Below are positions 42,686 to 51,610 of a DNA stretch of 64,000 nucleotides, piece by piece. Each line of letters begins with the position of its first letter. Position 1 is the first letter of the stretch. The notes beneath the pieces are model-generated. The model was not told where the DNA came from. It worked only from the letters and a program-made list of their open reading frames with translations, and made no database searches. The stretch is taken from contig CBDCWW010000004.1 of the NCBI GenBank assembly GCA_965223585.1, forward strand, positions 178,009 through 242,008, given 5' to 3'. The position numbers and the translations under genes are program-made. The DNA comes from CBDCVN01 sp965223585. GTDB lineage: Bacteria > Deinococcota > Deinococci > Deinococcales > Trueperaceae.

Positions 42686-45328
42686 TTACAACCTTAATCC
42701 TTTCGGATGTAATCTAGCTAAGTCTTCAATAGCAGCTAGCAAATTACCCTTCTTTTCCACAGTCTTTTGTCTCAAGGCCATTTCTTTGGCTTGAGTTGTA
42801 AAGGCCCAATATTCTAATGGTGTGGGTTGGACAATTACAATATCACCCTTTGGTCCTTGTTGTTCCCTAATCCATGTAAGCATTTCGCTGTACTCACCTT
42901 TTCTACTACTGAGCTTACGGTACTTTTCCATAGCACTATCTGTAAGATGGAACAATTCTTGTATGAGTTGATCTTCGCCTGGTAAGCGTAGTAGGTAGTA
43001 GGTAGTAGTGTTTTGTAGGATACCTCTAGCTTGTTCAGTCATAAAATCAGCTAGTGATTGGGTAACGCTATAAACAGCAGCATGATAACGTCTAAAACGT
43101 CTGTACAATTCAACCATGAAGTGAGCTGCTTCTGGAATTTTTAGAATAGACCATGCTTCATCAAGAACAACAATCTTTCGTTTAGTTGGATCAGCTTTAA
43201 CTCTTTTCCAGATTTGTTCTGTCATTAGTAACATGGCAGGTCCTATTAGATCAGGGTATTTGTCTAGTCCTGTTGTTTCGTAGTAGACAATAGCTGCATC
43301 TGGGTTTATGGTAGTTTCACGATCTATAAATTGTCCGAAGGGACTATTGCCTGTCCAGCGTTGTAATTGTAGAGCGATGTCTTCAGCGATTGCCTTTTGA
43401 TTATTTGTTATAGCTCTTTCACCAATTTGTTCTAGGGTTGTTAAGGTGGTTACTAGATCAGATAGTCTTGCACCTTGATAGATTTTTTTGTTTTTGTTTT
43501 TAATATCTTCTGAGCGTTCTTCAGTAGTAGCTCTTTGGTAAGTTTGTTCTATAGCTGAGGTGATAAGGGCATCTTTCGTTGCCTCTAGTGAGTCATCATT
43601 TGAAGCAACTAGTAGCGATTTAAGAACAGCCATCACAAAAGCTTTCTTTTCACTATCTGGTTCATTATGACCTTCTGGAAGATCGAAGGGGTTTATGCTT
43701 ATTCCTTCTTTGGGTTCAATAGGAATGGTAGTGCCTTGAAATAGTTCCACTAATGGTGTGTAACCATAGCCTCTATCAATAATCATCACATCAGCATCTT
43801 CTTTTAGTAGTTGAGAAATGATTATTTGTGCTAGGAAAGTTTTACCTGTACCAGAACCACCTATGATAATGCCATTGTAGTTATCTTGGTGGTCATCAAA
43901 TGGGTCTATAGCTGTTAGTGAGTCCCATCTATTACCAAAGATAAGGCTTGGATGTTTAGAGCCCTGCCAAGGGCCTTCAAATGGGAACATATCAGCAGCA
44001 TTTGCTTCTGTTCCCTCTGTTAGTCTTTCATTGGTTTCTCCACTGAAAGGTAACAGCTTAAAAAATTGTTCTTTTAGTCCCCATACTTCCCTTAAGCTTT
44101 TTGTTCCTTGCCAGTAGTCGAAGGCATCTTGTACGTCTCTTAAGGCGTCACTAAGTGCTTTATCTTCTTTCTCAACTACTATTACTGAGCAGCCTATATT
44201 ATATAGCTTTTCCCCTGTTCTAACAGTATGGCTAAAGGCTTCTTCTAATTGGGCTTTGCCTTCTGCTAAGTCTGGGTCAACGGAGTCGCTAATTACTCCT
44301 GCTGACGTATCACCAATAGCAGACTCTAAGCGTCTTAATCTTGTTCTGATTTGTCTAAGTTCTTTAGCGTATGGCATGTGTACAAGATCAGTTACTATCC
44401 AGAAATTATGAGGTAGTTGTAGTAAGTGATTTAGCATTCCAATGTAAGTGTAGTTAATAGGTAGGCTTCTTAGGCTAACCATGCCTAGTTTTGAGTCACC
44501 TAAAACTAGGCTACTTGCACGTCTTCTTAGGCTCGTTTCTACTACTTGTGCTCTTAGAGTTAATGGTGCTGCTGCACGATGCCTTTCTAAAAAGTTTTTG
44601 GGTAAAAATACTTCTTGTTTTTCCCATAGGGGAGCATTGCTTAATTGTCTATCAGGGTTTAGGAATCTCCACATCAGTTCAAACATTTGTTGGTGATTCA
44701 TTCTTTTGGGGTTTAGATTGGCTTTATCTAAGCTAGAGATGATCTTGTAAGTCATTTCCTCAACAGCTTCTCTAGCTTCTGCAAACTCTTGGGGTAAAAA
44801 TGCTGTGTTAGATCGTCTTCTCTTTTCTGAATAGGTGCAGGTTAGAAACACTCTATATTCAACAATTTTGCTGGCTCTACGTTTGTTCTCTAATATTGTG
44901 AAACGTTCTTCTGCCATGCTCTTTGCTACAAGATTTTTACTTGTTATGTTTTCCCTGAAATCTTTTAGCAAGGTAGGGCGCATGGGGTTTATTTCTATAA
45001 TAAGTCTTAGCCGTTCTTTTTCAATGACACCGCTATGTAAGGCATTGCTAATTGACTGGTGTAGGTAAACTAAGTCATCTTGGTCAGCCAAAGTGGTATT
45101 AGGCATTTCTATTTCAATACCTACTTCCATAATTCCGTTTTTAGTGATGACTATGTTATCAGCCATGTGCCAGTAGGGTAGTTCTTTGATGAACTCTTCA
45201 ACGCCTCTTGGATAGTGTTTTATTTTTGGTTTGGATTTGGGTTTTGGCTTAGTTTTTGTTTGATTTTTGGTTTGGTTTACAGATTTTACTTTACTGCGAA
45301 GGCGTTGTAAAAGCTTATTCTCAATCAT
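42686..45328 (-). CDS. virB4: VirB4 ATPase
   Basis: An 880-residue T4SS ATPase. After a Lys/Pro-rich start (TKTKPKPKSKPKIKH) comes the VirB4 N-domain. The motor domain has Walker A GIIIGGSGTGKTFLAQ (about residue 485), Walker B KIVVLDEAWSILK (about 715) and RRFRRYHAAVYSVTQSL. It powers pilus assembly and substrate transfer. The ATG overlaps the virB3 stop. Its 3' end has been duplicated twice downstream. Confidence 0.9.
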   Translation of the reverse strand: MIENKLLQRLRSKVKSVNQTKNQTKTKPKPKSKPKIKHYPRGVEEFIKELPYWHMADNIVITKNGIMEVGIEIEMPNTTLADQDDLVYLHQSISNALHSGVIEKERLRLIIEINPMRPTLLKDFRENITSKNLVAKSMAEERFTILENKRRASKIVEYRVFLTCTYSEKRRRSNTAFLPQEFAEAREAVEEMTYKIISSLDKANLNPKRMNHQQMFELMWRFLNPDRQLSNAPLWEKQEVFLPKNFLERHRAAAPLTLRAQVVETSLRRRASSLVLGDSKLGMVSLRSLPINYTYIGMLNHLLQLPHNFWIVTDLVHMPYAKELRQIRTRLRRLESAIGDTSAGVISDSVDPDLAEGKAQLEEAFSHTVRTGEKLYNIGCSVIVVEKEDKALSDALRDVQDAFDYWQGTKSLREVWGLKEQFFKLLPFSGETNERLTEGTEANAADMFPFEGPWQGSKHPSLIFGNRWDSLTAIDPFDDHQDNYNGIIIGGSGTGKTFLAQIIISQLLKEDADVMIIDRGYGYTPLVELFQGTTIPIEPKEGISINPFDLPEGHNEPDSEKKAFVMAVLKSLLVASNDDSLEATKDALITSAIEQTYQRATTEERSEDIKNKNKKIYQGARLSDLVTTLTTLEQIGERAITNNQKAIAEDIALQLQRWTGNSPFGQFIDRETTINPDAAIVYYETTGLDKYPDLIGPAMLLMTEQIWKRVKADPTKRKIVVLDEAWSILKIPEAAHFMVELYRRFRRYHAAVYSVTQSLADFMTEQARGILQNTTTYYLLRLPGEDQLIQELFHLTDSAMEKYRKLSSRKGEYSEMLTWIREQQGPKGDIVIVQPTPLEYWAFTTQAKEMALRQKTVEKKGNLLAAIEDLARLHPKGLRL

Positions 45329-45705
45329 TTTTGGTTGGGGACTTCTAGGTTTTTTAAGTTATTTAGTTCCGCTATCATGTTTGCATCAATTATTAGTGGG
45401 TAGTTTTCATCATCAATTCCTACTTCGTAATAGTCCACCTCGGTCAGCCAAGCAACTACGTGAGAGACAAACCTTTCAGGGATATTATCTTTTACGTTTA
45501 TCCAGAATCTTGAGAAAGTCCATACAAGTAGTGCAGCTACTAAAAATCCTATCCTCACACCTAGCATGGAACTCATCAATGGTCTTAGTGCGGCAAAAGC
45601 GATAGCCATCAGTGCAATGTCTTTGATCTCAAGACCCATCATGGTTAAAGGAGTTTTTAGTTTGAATGTGGGATGGATTATTAGGTTGTTTTGTTTGTCA
45701 GCCAC
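45325..45705 (-). CDS. virB3: VirB3-like membrane protein
   Basis: A 126-residue product with a short N-terminal region (IIHPTFKLKTPLTMMG), two membrane segments (about residues 27-66) and a soluble tail. Size, topology and position directly before virB4 are those of VirB3/TrbD/PrgI proteins. Confidence 0.65.
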   Translation of the reverse strand: MADKQNNLIIHPTFKLKTPLTMMGLEIKDIALMAIAFAALRPLMSSMLGVRIGFLVAALLVWTFSRFWINVKDNIPERFVSHVVAWLTEVDYYEVGIDDENYPLIIDANMIAELNNLKNLEVPNQK

Positions 45706-45757
45706 AATTATCCGCTAAAATTCGACAACTAAAGTATTTAGGATTCTAATTTGCTAT

Positions 45758-46078
45758 TTAGGAAGTACAACCTTCACCAAGTAAAGAGGTTGTAAGAGCT
45801 GCTGCACTAGTAGCAACAGTTATTCCAACTACTCCCCACAACACTGTCCCCATTGCTCTTCTACCACCTACTGCAATTGCTATACCACCGGCAGCAATCA
45901 GTACTAGTCCTATAGCTATTGCAACTGGACCACTGAGTGCTGTACCTACGGTACAAATGAATTCTGTGATCGGAGCAAGTGCATCTTCTACTTGAGCAAC
46001 TACAGTATTACTAATTGCAACTGTTAGTACTATCCCAGCACGAGTTATATTATATGAGTACCTCTCTAGTATTTTCAT
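45758..46078 (-). CDS. virB2: VirB2/TrbC-like pilin
   Basis: A 106-residue product: signal-like start (MKILERYSYN, cut after NTVVAQ), then two hydrophobic helices separated by a short basic loop (VGGRRAMG), the VirB2/TrbC pattern. It would be the major conjugative pilus subunit. I prefer the ATG at 46078, since the longer frame adds Cys-rich residues before the signal. Confidence 0.7.
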   Translation of the reverse strand: MKILERYSYNITRAGIVLTVAISNTVVAQVEDALAPITEFICTVGTALSGPVAIAIGLVLIAAGGIAIAVGGRRAMGTVLWGVVGITVATSAAALTTSLLGEGCTS

Positions 46079-46210
46079 ATGCGAAGAGTCTAGCACCCAA
46101 CCTTGAGTAATGCAAATCCCACAAACACAAAATACACAAAAATACACAAAATTTTGATAAGTTAAATAATAAGTTCAATAATTTTTCCTCAATCTAATAC
46201 CTTGCAGAAT

Positions 46211-46777
46211 TCAAAGCCAGTTCACATGTAACACTTCAAAATTAGGAACATTTAATTCCTTAGCCAGTCTATCAATACGTTCCACTCTCTTTTGGCTAGA
46301 AGAACCCCAAACCTGTTTCTGATAAACAGCAAAGCTCATTAGTTTTTGTTTGAGTTGATTTGGACTATAAGAACCTGCATCAAACTCAACAGCAATAACC
46401 CCTTTGCTATAGGCTTCCTCTTGAGTAGTATCTTTGTACCAAAAAGCATCAGGCTCTCTTCTCCCTCCTCTTATTCTCCTAGCAATCAAATTCCACTCTT
46501 TTATAGAAGCATTCAGCTGCTGTCTTAGATCAGCAATACCAGCATAGTGCCTCAAGGTAGAGGCGAGTTCCTTTCTTGCCTTTCGATTGTTTTTTAATGT
46601 CACAAAGTTTACTTCTTTGTATTTCTGACCATGCCTTGTAGCAGATATGTACTGGCGAAACACCTTTAGATAAGGAGATTCTGTATTACTAAGGTCATAA
46701 TAGCGTTTTACTTGTGTGGTAGTCAGCACATAATCAACTGCTAATGCTTCTTGCAAACTTTCTAGGTTCCGCTCCAT
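46211..46777 (-). CDS. Replication-relaxation-like protein
   Basis: A 188-residue soluble protein. GVIAVEFDAGSYSPNQLKQKL followed by FAVYQKQVWGSSS resembles the core of plasmid replication-relaxation proteins, which have a nuclease-like fold. No complete catalytic set can be named. It sits within the transfer cluster between virB10 and virB2. Confidence 0.45.
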   Translation of the reverse strand: MERNLESLQEALAVDYVLTTTQVKRYYDLSNTESPYLKVFRQYISATRHGQKYKEVNFVTLKNNRKARKELASTLRHYAGIADLRQQLNASIKEWNLIARRIRGGRREPDAFWYKDTTQEEAYSKGVIAVEFDAGSYSPNQLKQKLMSFAVYQKQVWGSSSQKRVERIDRLAKELNVPNFEVLHVNWL

Positions 46778-46785
46778 TTTTATGT

Positions 46786-48417
46786 CTAAGGTTGTTCAAC
46801 GCCATAGAGAACAAGTATATTACTATCAGGCCTGATGTTTGCTAAGCGAACAAATGCTGTGCTTCCTTCTGGTGGCTTAAAAGTACTAGCAGCACCACCT
46901 AGAATGAAAGAACTCAGTGAAGGTGTTTTTTTGGTTTGAGTAACTATCCCTTCACTTACAATTGAAGTGGTTTCATTAGCTAGAGCTTCTGCATAATCTG
47001 ATAGGCTACCAATAGAATTCCTTAGGACATCTTGAGCAGCGGTAGGAGTCGTATCCTGAATCATCGCTAGAATACCAGGAGTATTATCTGTTGATAACCC
47101 AACAGCATCTATTTCTTCCAAAACACCTCCTACTATAAATCGTTCAAAGGTAACTTCAACACGATTGCCATTATTGTAAGAAGCTGTACCTAACCAGCGA
47201 ATGGTCTCACACTCTGCCTGACCACACCAATTACCCTCACTAATAGCAACTAATGGTGACTTATCCCCCTTGGAAACACTAAGTCCTGTTACTAGCTTTG
47301 CTGGAATAATATCTCCTGCTTCAAAACTTGCTGAGGGTGGTAGCAGTTCTGTTGCTTCATCACTTGCAAAGGCAGCAATATTAATAGCAGTAGGATTGGT
47401 TGTGCCTACTGCTTGATCTGTTACTTGATTTGCTGTCCTATCATAAACAGTTGCTTGGGGAAAAGTAGCACCAGACTGGCTATAAACAGTGTTTGATTGT
47501 TGATTACTTTGGTCACTATAAATGGTAATGGGAACTTGATTTAGATTACCAGAGTACACAGTACTGGAAGTGTTTTGAATATTGTTGTCAGAGAATACTG
47601 TACTCGAGTCACTCTGAGAATTACTCTGATAAACACTAGCAGGAGTATTTGTTTGTGAATCATTGTAAACAGTAGTGTCTGAATTACTTACTCCTGTAGA
47701 ATTATAAACAAGTGAATCTTGTGTTTCAGGGTTGGCTTGATGTACCAACATGCCACCTGTATAAATATCTTCCTCTAGTTCTTCTGGGACAGGAAGCGTA
47801 CCAGAAACAGAAGGTACTTCTTGAGTGAGCGGTGGTGGTGGAATATTAGGGAAAGGAACTTTAGGAACTTCACTTACTTGCTCAGGAACTTTTACAGGTG
47901 CAGGAATACGGGGTGTTGGCACAGCTTCTACAGGAACTTCTTCCTCAATACTTTCTTCTTTGATACTTTCTTCTGGTACTGTATCACCTGTATTAACTGC
48001 AACTATCCCACTTCCAACAACTTCAGGGATTTTAGGTATATCTATTGCAGAAATAGCATTACCTATCGGGTCAACAAAATGTGTTGATATGACCCCAAAC
48101 TTAGCATCAGATTCCACAACTTTTACCTGTGCTTCTACAACAGGAACTTCAGTTTGAGGCATTTCAGCTATTTCTTCTTTAGGAACTTCAATTTCTATTT
48201 TTTGGTTACGTTTTTGAATGGCTGGCACAGCTACTTGTGCAAAAAGAACTCCTGAAAAAAGCAGAAACAAAATACCAAGACCTAAAAACATGCATTTGTA
48301 GCGACATAGTTCAGGTTTTTCACCATCTATAGAACGGTAAAGTAGCCAGTGTAGTGTAGCCTTCTTACGTTGGCGTTGACGGACAGAGGTTAATTGTTCT
48401 TCAATTGGAGTTCTCAT
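46786..48417 (-). CDS. virB10: VirB10/TrbI-like protein with repetitive linker
   Basis: A 543-residue protein: cytoplasmic start, one membrane helix (about residues 43-63), a Pro/Glu/Val-rich periplasmic linker, a region of imperfect repeats containing TVYS (about residues 235-330), and a C-terminal domain with FEAGDIIPAKLVTGL and NRVEVTFERFIVGG, similar to the VirB10 outer barrel. It would span from inner to outer membrane. The repeats are not usual for VirB10 and may lengthen the protein. Confidence 0.7.
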   Translation of the reverse strand: MRTPIEEQLTSVRQRQRKKATLHWLLYRSIDGEKPELCRYKCMFLGLGILFLLFSGVLFAQVAVPAIQKRNQKIEIEVPKEEIAEMPQTEVPVVEAQVKVVESDAKFGVISTHFVDPIGNAISAIDIPKIPEVVGSGIVAVNTGDTVPEESIKEESIEEEVPVEAVPTPRIPAPVKVPEQVSEVPKVPFPNIPPPPLTQEVPSVSGTLPVPEELEEDIYTGGMLVHQANPETQDSLVYNSTGVSNSDTTVYNDSQTNTPASVYQSNSQSDSSTVFSDNNIQNTSSTVYSGNLNQVPITIYSDQSNQQSNTVYSQSGATFPQATVYDRTANQVTDQAVGTTNPTAINIAAFASDEATELLPPSASFEAGDIIPAKLVTGLSVSKGDKSPLVAISEGNWCGQAECETIRWLGTASYNNGNRVEVTFERFIVGGVLEEIDAVGLSTDNTPGILAMIQDTTPTAAQDVLRNSIGSLSDYAEALANETTSIVSEGIVTQTKKTPSLSSFILGGAASTFKPPEGSTAFVRLANIRPDSNILVLYGVEQP

Positions 48418-48447
48418 ATCGGTTCCTTTCTTGTTATTGCTTTAAAC

Positions 48448-48972
48448 TTAATTAGCATCATCACCCAAATCAAGTTTCCCTACCTGTAGACCACTATTTT
48501 TAGATACCATCTTGGCGAGGTAATGTGGGTTAGGTATGATTATTAGGTAATATCCTCCTTTTAGAATATGATTTACCCTTTCTTTTAAAATATGTCTTAC
48601 TGACCTTGCTTTATAGCCTCGTTTTGAAGCAAGCACATAAACAATCTTGTTATCTGTGTCTTTAAACATCATGGTAGTACGGTGGGTCAAGCCAAGGTAC
48701 TGCCAATTATCTTGTTCTAATTGCTCTCTTACTCTTCTACGAACTACATGTTCTTCTGCTATATCAGGTGGTGATAGGTAATTTGGGCTTAAGCCTACTT
48801 TTATCCTGCCCCGAGACCCTAGACAAACCAACTGACCCATATTGCTGTCCAAAATAGTTAAGGCTTTTTGCTTTATTAGTTTAGCTATAGTTTCTTCACC
48901 GTAGGTCTTTTCTAGAACAGCTAACCTTTCTGCTCCATAGGTTTTTATATCTTCTAGTAATTCTAAAATAAT
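48448..48972 (-). CDS. Unrecognised protein with unclear start codon
   Basis: The open frame ends at 48448. An internal TTG at 48852 gives 134 residues, but it has no ribosome site and the upstream frame (LLEDIKTYGAERLAVLEKTY) looks coding. The frame reaches ATT-ATT at 48972-48967, five bases after GGAG, suggesting an ATT start of 174 residues coupled to the preceding gene. The product has a helical N-terminus and a mixed C-terminal domain (YYLIIIPNPHYLAKM). It could be a winged-helix relative of replication-relaxation proteins, which is a guess. Confidence 0.45.
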   Translation of the reverse strand: MILELLEDIKTYGAERLAVLEKTYGEETIAKLIKQKALTILDSNMGQLVCLGSRGRIKVGLSPNYLSPPDIAEEHVVRRRVREQLEQDNWQYLGLTHRTTMMFKDTDNKIVYVLASKRGYKARSVRHILKERVNHILKGGYYLIIIPNPHYLAKMVSKNSGLQVGKLDLGDDAN

Positions 48973-49988
48973 GGTTCTCCACTCACCCTTGGAATAACAT
49001 AACCTTCGGGCACTATCACATCATCTGTAAAACCTTTAATAACATACAAAGGTGCAGGTACTACATAGAGTGTTGGAGAAATTAGTGGGATGCCAAAGAA
49101 AGAACCTGATATACACCATCCAGCTCTAGTAGTCCAAACTATCTGGAAGTTCCATTTGCCATATAATTCCCATAAGGCAGTAAACCCAAATTGTTGGTAT
49201 TCAAATAAGGTTGCTTCTTGCAAAATAACTTTACGGATTTCTTTATCAGTTAAACCACCTGATTCTTCATTTAGTTCAGTTGGCAGGTAAGGTATAGGTT
49301 TAGTGGAAAAGTAATAGAGGACATCTCTGGGTTCTCTAACTAGATTGGTATATTGTTCTGGTTTAGGTTCAAAATCATAAAAAGGTGCAATGACGGCACC
49401 TTTAGCAGTTGAGGGATTCTGCCAATGTAAAGCCATTGGCGCATAAGTGGTTACTGCTTGGTAAACGTCTCGCCAGTAAACAGGGTAATATAAACTTATA
49501 GCGTCACGAACACCTTTTGCAGTGCGCCTTGCTATACAAGTTGCATCACCACAATCACAATACTTCCATTTAGTAACCTCATCACCAACTTCTTTTTTTA
49601 CAAAACCAATAAACTTTCTCCAAGCAAAATATATTTGCGTATTCATACTGTCTTTTGCAATTTCGGTTATAAAAGGAACTTGGTATGCTGGGTCCTTTGG
49701 GCAATCCACTAAATTACCAAAAATACTCATACAGTAATTAAAGGTTGGAATGTGGATCACTTCTATGTTGGGCATACAAGCTCGTTTAGCATCTAAGTCT
49801 AAACCTGCTTCTGCTAAGCAAAGAGTGCTATCTATTACTCCCTCAACATCAACATAGATATCAATAAAACTTACAATGCCTGTTGTTGTTATGTTTATCG
49901 TTTGACTCATTGATACTTGTCCTAGAAGAACTATAAGCAAACAAATTATGATTGGTAGAATTAAGGGCTTATCTAAGGTCTTTCCCAT
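48963..49988 (-). CDS. Cys-rich exported transfer protein, unrecognised
   Basis: A 341-residue product from the ATG at 49988 (AGGAAAAAGT upstream). Hydrophobic signal segment (LILPIIICLLIVLLGQ), then a secreted domain with about ten Cys (TLCLAEAG, KRACMP, FNYCMS, VDCPKD, KYCDCGDATCIA), suggesting disulfides. It resembles TraU-like secretion components in Cys content only. Position between virB9-like and virB10 genes indicates a role in the channel or pilus. Confidence 0.5.
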   Translation of the reverse strand: MGKTLDKPLILPIIICLLIVLLGQVSMSQTINITTTGIVSFIDIYVDVEGVIDSTLCLAEAGLDLDAKRACMPNIEVIHIPTFNYCMSIFGNLVDCPKDPAYQVPFITEIAKDSMNTQIYFAWRKFIGFVKKEVGDEVTKWKYCDCGDATCIARRTAKGVRDAISLYYPVYWRDVYQAVTTYAPMALHWQNPSTAKGAVIAPFYDFEPKPEQYTNLVREPRDVLYYFSTKPIPYLPTELNEESGGLTDKEIRKVILQEATLFEYQQFGFTALWELYGKWNFQIVWTTRAGWCISGSFFGIPLISPTLYVVPAPLYVIKGFTDDVIVPEGYVIPRVSGEPLF

Positions 49989-50580
49989 ACTTTTTCCTAT
50001 GTAAAGCTTTAGCCTGTTCTGCCCAGTTATAACGTTTGGCATTACCTTTAAAGCGTTCTAGTCCCTTAATAGTGCTTCCATTTTCAAATTTCACTACCTG
50101 AGCAAAGCTAGTTATGCCTGAGTTGTTAAGAGCATTTTCAGCAGTCGCACTAATACCCTTTATTTCCTGAAGATTATCAATTGTCTTAGAATTGACTTTG
50201 CCTTTCACAGGAACTTGTTTTTGTTCACCATACTTTTCCTTATGTAGAACCTTAGCCTGTTCTGCCCATTTATAGCGTATTGCATTACCTTTGTGCTTTT
50301 TCAGCCCCTTAAACATATTACTGCTATCAAGTTGTGCCACCTGAGCAAAACTGGTTATGCCTAACTTGTTAAGATCATCTTCACTATTTGCACTAATACC
50401 CCTTATTTCCTGAAGGTTATCAATTGTATTAGAATCATCTTTAGCTTTTACAGGAGCTTGTTTTCGCTCGTTACCTTTAAAGTTTTTAAGAAGATAGTCT
50501 TTTAAGAACCAACACAGTACAAAGCCAAAAGTGGCTGCTAAGAATAAAAATAGAACTACTTGCCAAACAGTTAGAGTCAT
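49969..50580 (-). CDS. Membrane protein with two tandem helix-hairpin-helix repeats
   Basis: A 203-residue product: one N-terminal membrane helix (residues 6-26), then two copies of a ~75-residue module, each with TIDNLQEI(R/K)GISA, GITSFAQV and a tail RYxWAEQAKxLHxKKYG. The first part resembles the HhH domain that binds nucleic acid or mediates contacts. The copies are alike also at DNA level, so the duplication is recent. A membrane-tethered DNA contact in conjugation is possible. Confidence 0.6.
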   Translation of the reverse strand: MTLTVWQVVLFLFLAATFGFVLCWFLKDYLLKNFKGNERKQAPVKAKDDSNTIDNLQEIRGISANSEDDLNKLGITSFAQVAQLDSSNMFKGLKKHKGNAIRYKWAEQAKVLHKEKYGEQKQVPVKGKVNSKTIDNLQEIKGISATAENALNNSGITSFAQVVKFENGSTIKGLERFKGNAKRYNWAEQAKALHRKKYGKDLR

Positions 50581-50615
50581 TTAAAACTCTCCTTAAAAAT
50601 TCTTCTTATAGCTTA

Positions 50616-51557
50616 CTAATTGAAACTTTCTTGGACTAGCCAAGTATTTTCTGTACCAAGTTCAGTTAGAGGCCATTGCAAAATTATATTCGTGCCTTCT
50701 GGCACTCCTATTAATAAGATTACCCCATATTCAGTTTTTCCAGCAGCTAAATTACTGTTAGGTGGACTACCCAAGCTAGTTTGAGTGTAGATAAATTGAT
50801 TCCCACTTGTTGTTAGTCTGAGTTGAGCAGGGTCAAGGACTAGTTGATTGTTGCCATCATTGATGATTGCATAATTGATAACTAGCTCATTACCATTACG
50901 AATTATTGTCATGTTCTTTTTTAGCCATTGGGGTGCTAGGGGATACTGCAAATCAGTAATGGTGCTTAGTGTTGTTCCTGCGTAAGGTGAATTGCTCTGT
51001 GTGGGTATATGAGTAGCTGTGGGAGGGTTGCTAGGTATGGTTGTGGGAGTGATTGTGGGAAGATTGCTATTAGTAGATGATTGTGTTGGGACTGAGGGGT
51101 TATCGTTTCCCTGAGTTATACTAGCAGCATTAACTAAACGACTGCTATTGCTGTCTACTGAGCGTGTTGTGTTTAAAGTTGAACTTGTTTTTGCAGTTAC
51201 TGTATATCTTCTAGGTACATTTGCATTATCTATACTTACTGTAAAAAGTAGTGTGTTACCTTCAATAAAAACTATCAGGTCAGTTTGACCACTGCTACGA
51301 GTAGGTTTTATTAATAGGGTATTATCTGTAACTTCTATGTTTAAAATGTCAGCTCTACCAGTAGCTACATTAGTAATAAGACTCTCGAATTCTATTACTG
51401 TAAGGTAATTAGGGCTAGTCTCAATCTGTCCTGGGCGAGTCTTTAGGTAGTAAGTATTTAGTTCTGTAAGACTGTAATTTCCATAGTTATTAGTTGTTCC
51501 ATATTGGGCAAAAACTTGACTTAGCAACAACATTAAAACAAACGAAATTCTTTTCAT
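50616..51557 (-). CDS. VirB9/TrbG-like exported protein
   Basis: A 313-residue exported protein with signal peptide (MKRISFVLMLLLSQVFAQ). The N-terminal domain has LTVIEFESLITNVATG, LLIKPTRSSGQTDLIVFIEG and LLFTVSI, which follow the VirB9 N-domain pattern. A Pro/Thr/Ser-rich linker (about residues 150-205) leads to a C-terminal beta domain (YAIINDGNNQLVL). The ATG at 51557 follows AAAGGAAACATT. Assignment as the outer-membrane partner of the VirB10-like protein is likely but not certain. Confidence 0.6.
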   Translation of the reverse strand: MKRISFVLMLLLSQVFAQYGTTNNYGNYSLTELNTYYLKTRPGQIETSPNYLTVIEFESLITNVATGRADILNIEVTDNTLLIKPTRSSGQTDLIVFIEGNTLLFTVSIDNANVPRRYTVTAKTSSTLNTTRSVDSNSSRLVNAASITQGNDNPSVPTQSSTNSNLPTITPTTIPSNPPTATHIPTQSNSPYAGTTLSTITDLQYPLAPQWLKKNMTIIRNGNELVINYAIINDGNNQLVLDPAQLRLTTSGNQFIYTQTSLGSPPNSNLAAGKTEYGVILLIGVPEGTNIILQWPLTELGTENTWLVQESFN

Positions 51558-51610
51558 AATGTTTCCTTTCAATTTTATTTTTTTGGGTTTTGTTTAAAAA
51601 CTATTTTTTG

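Noticed and set aside
47821..48157. Overlapping plus-strand frames in virB10
   Set aside because: Shadows of the low-complexity Pro/Val/Glu linker on the minus strand.
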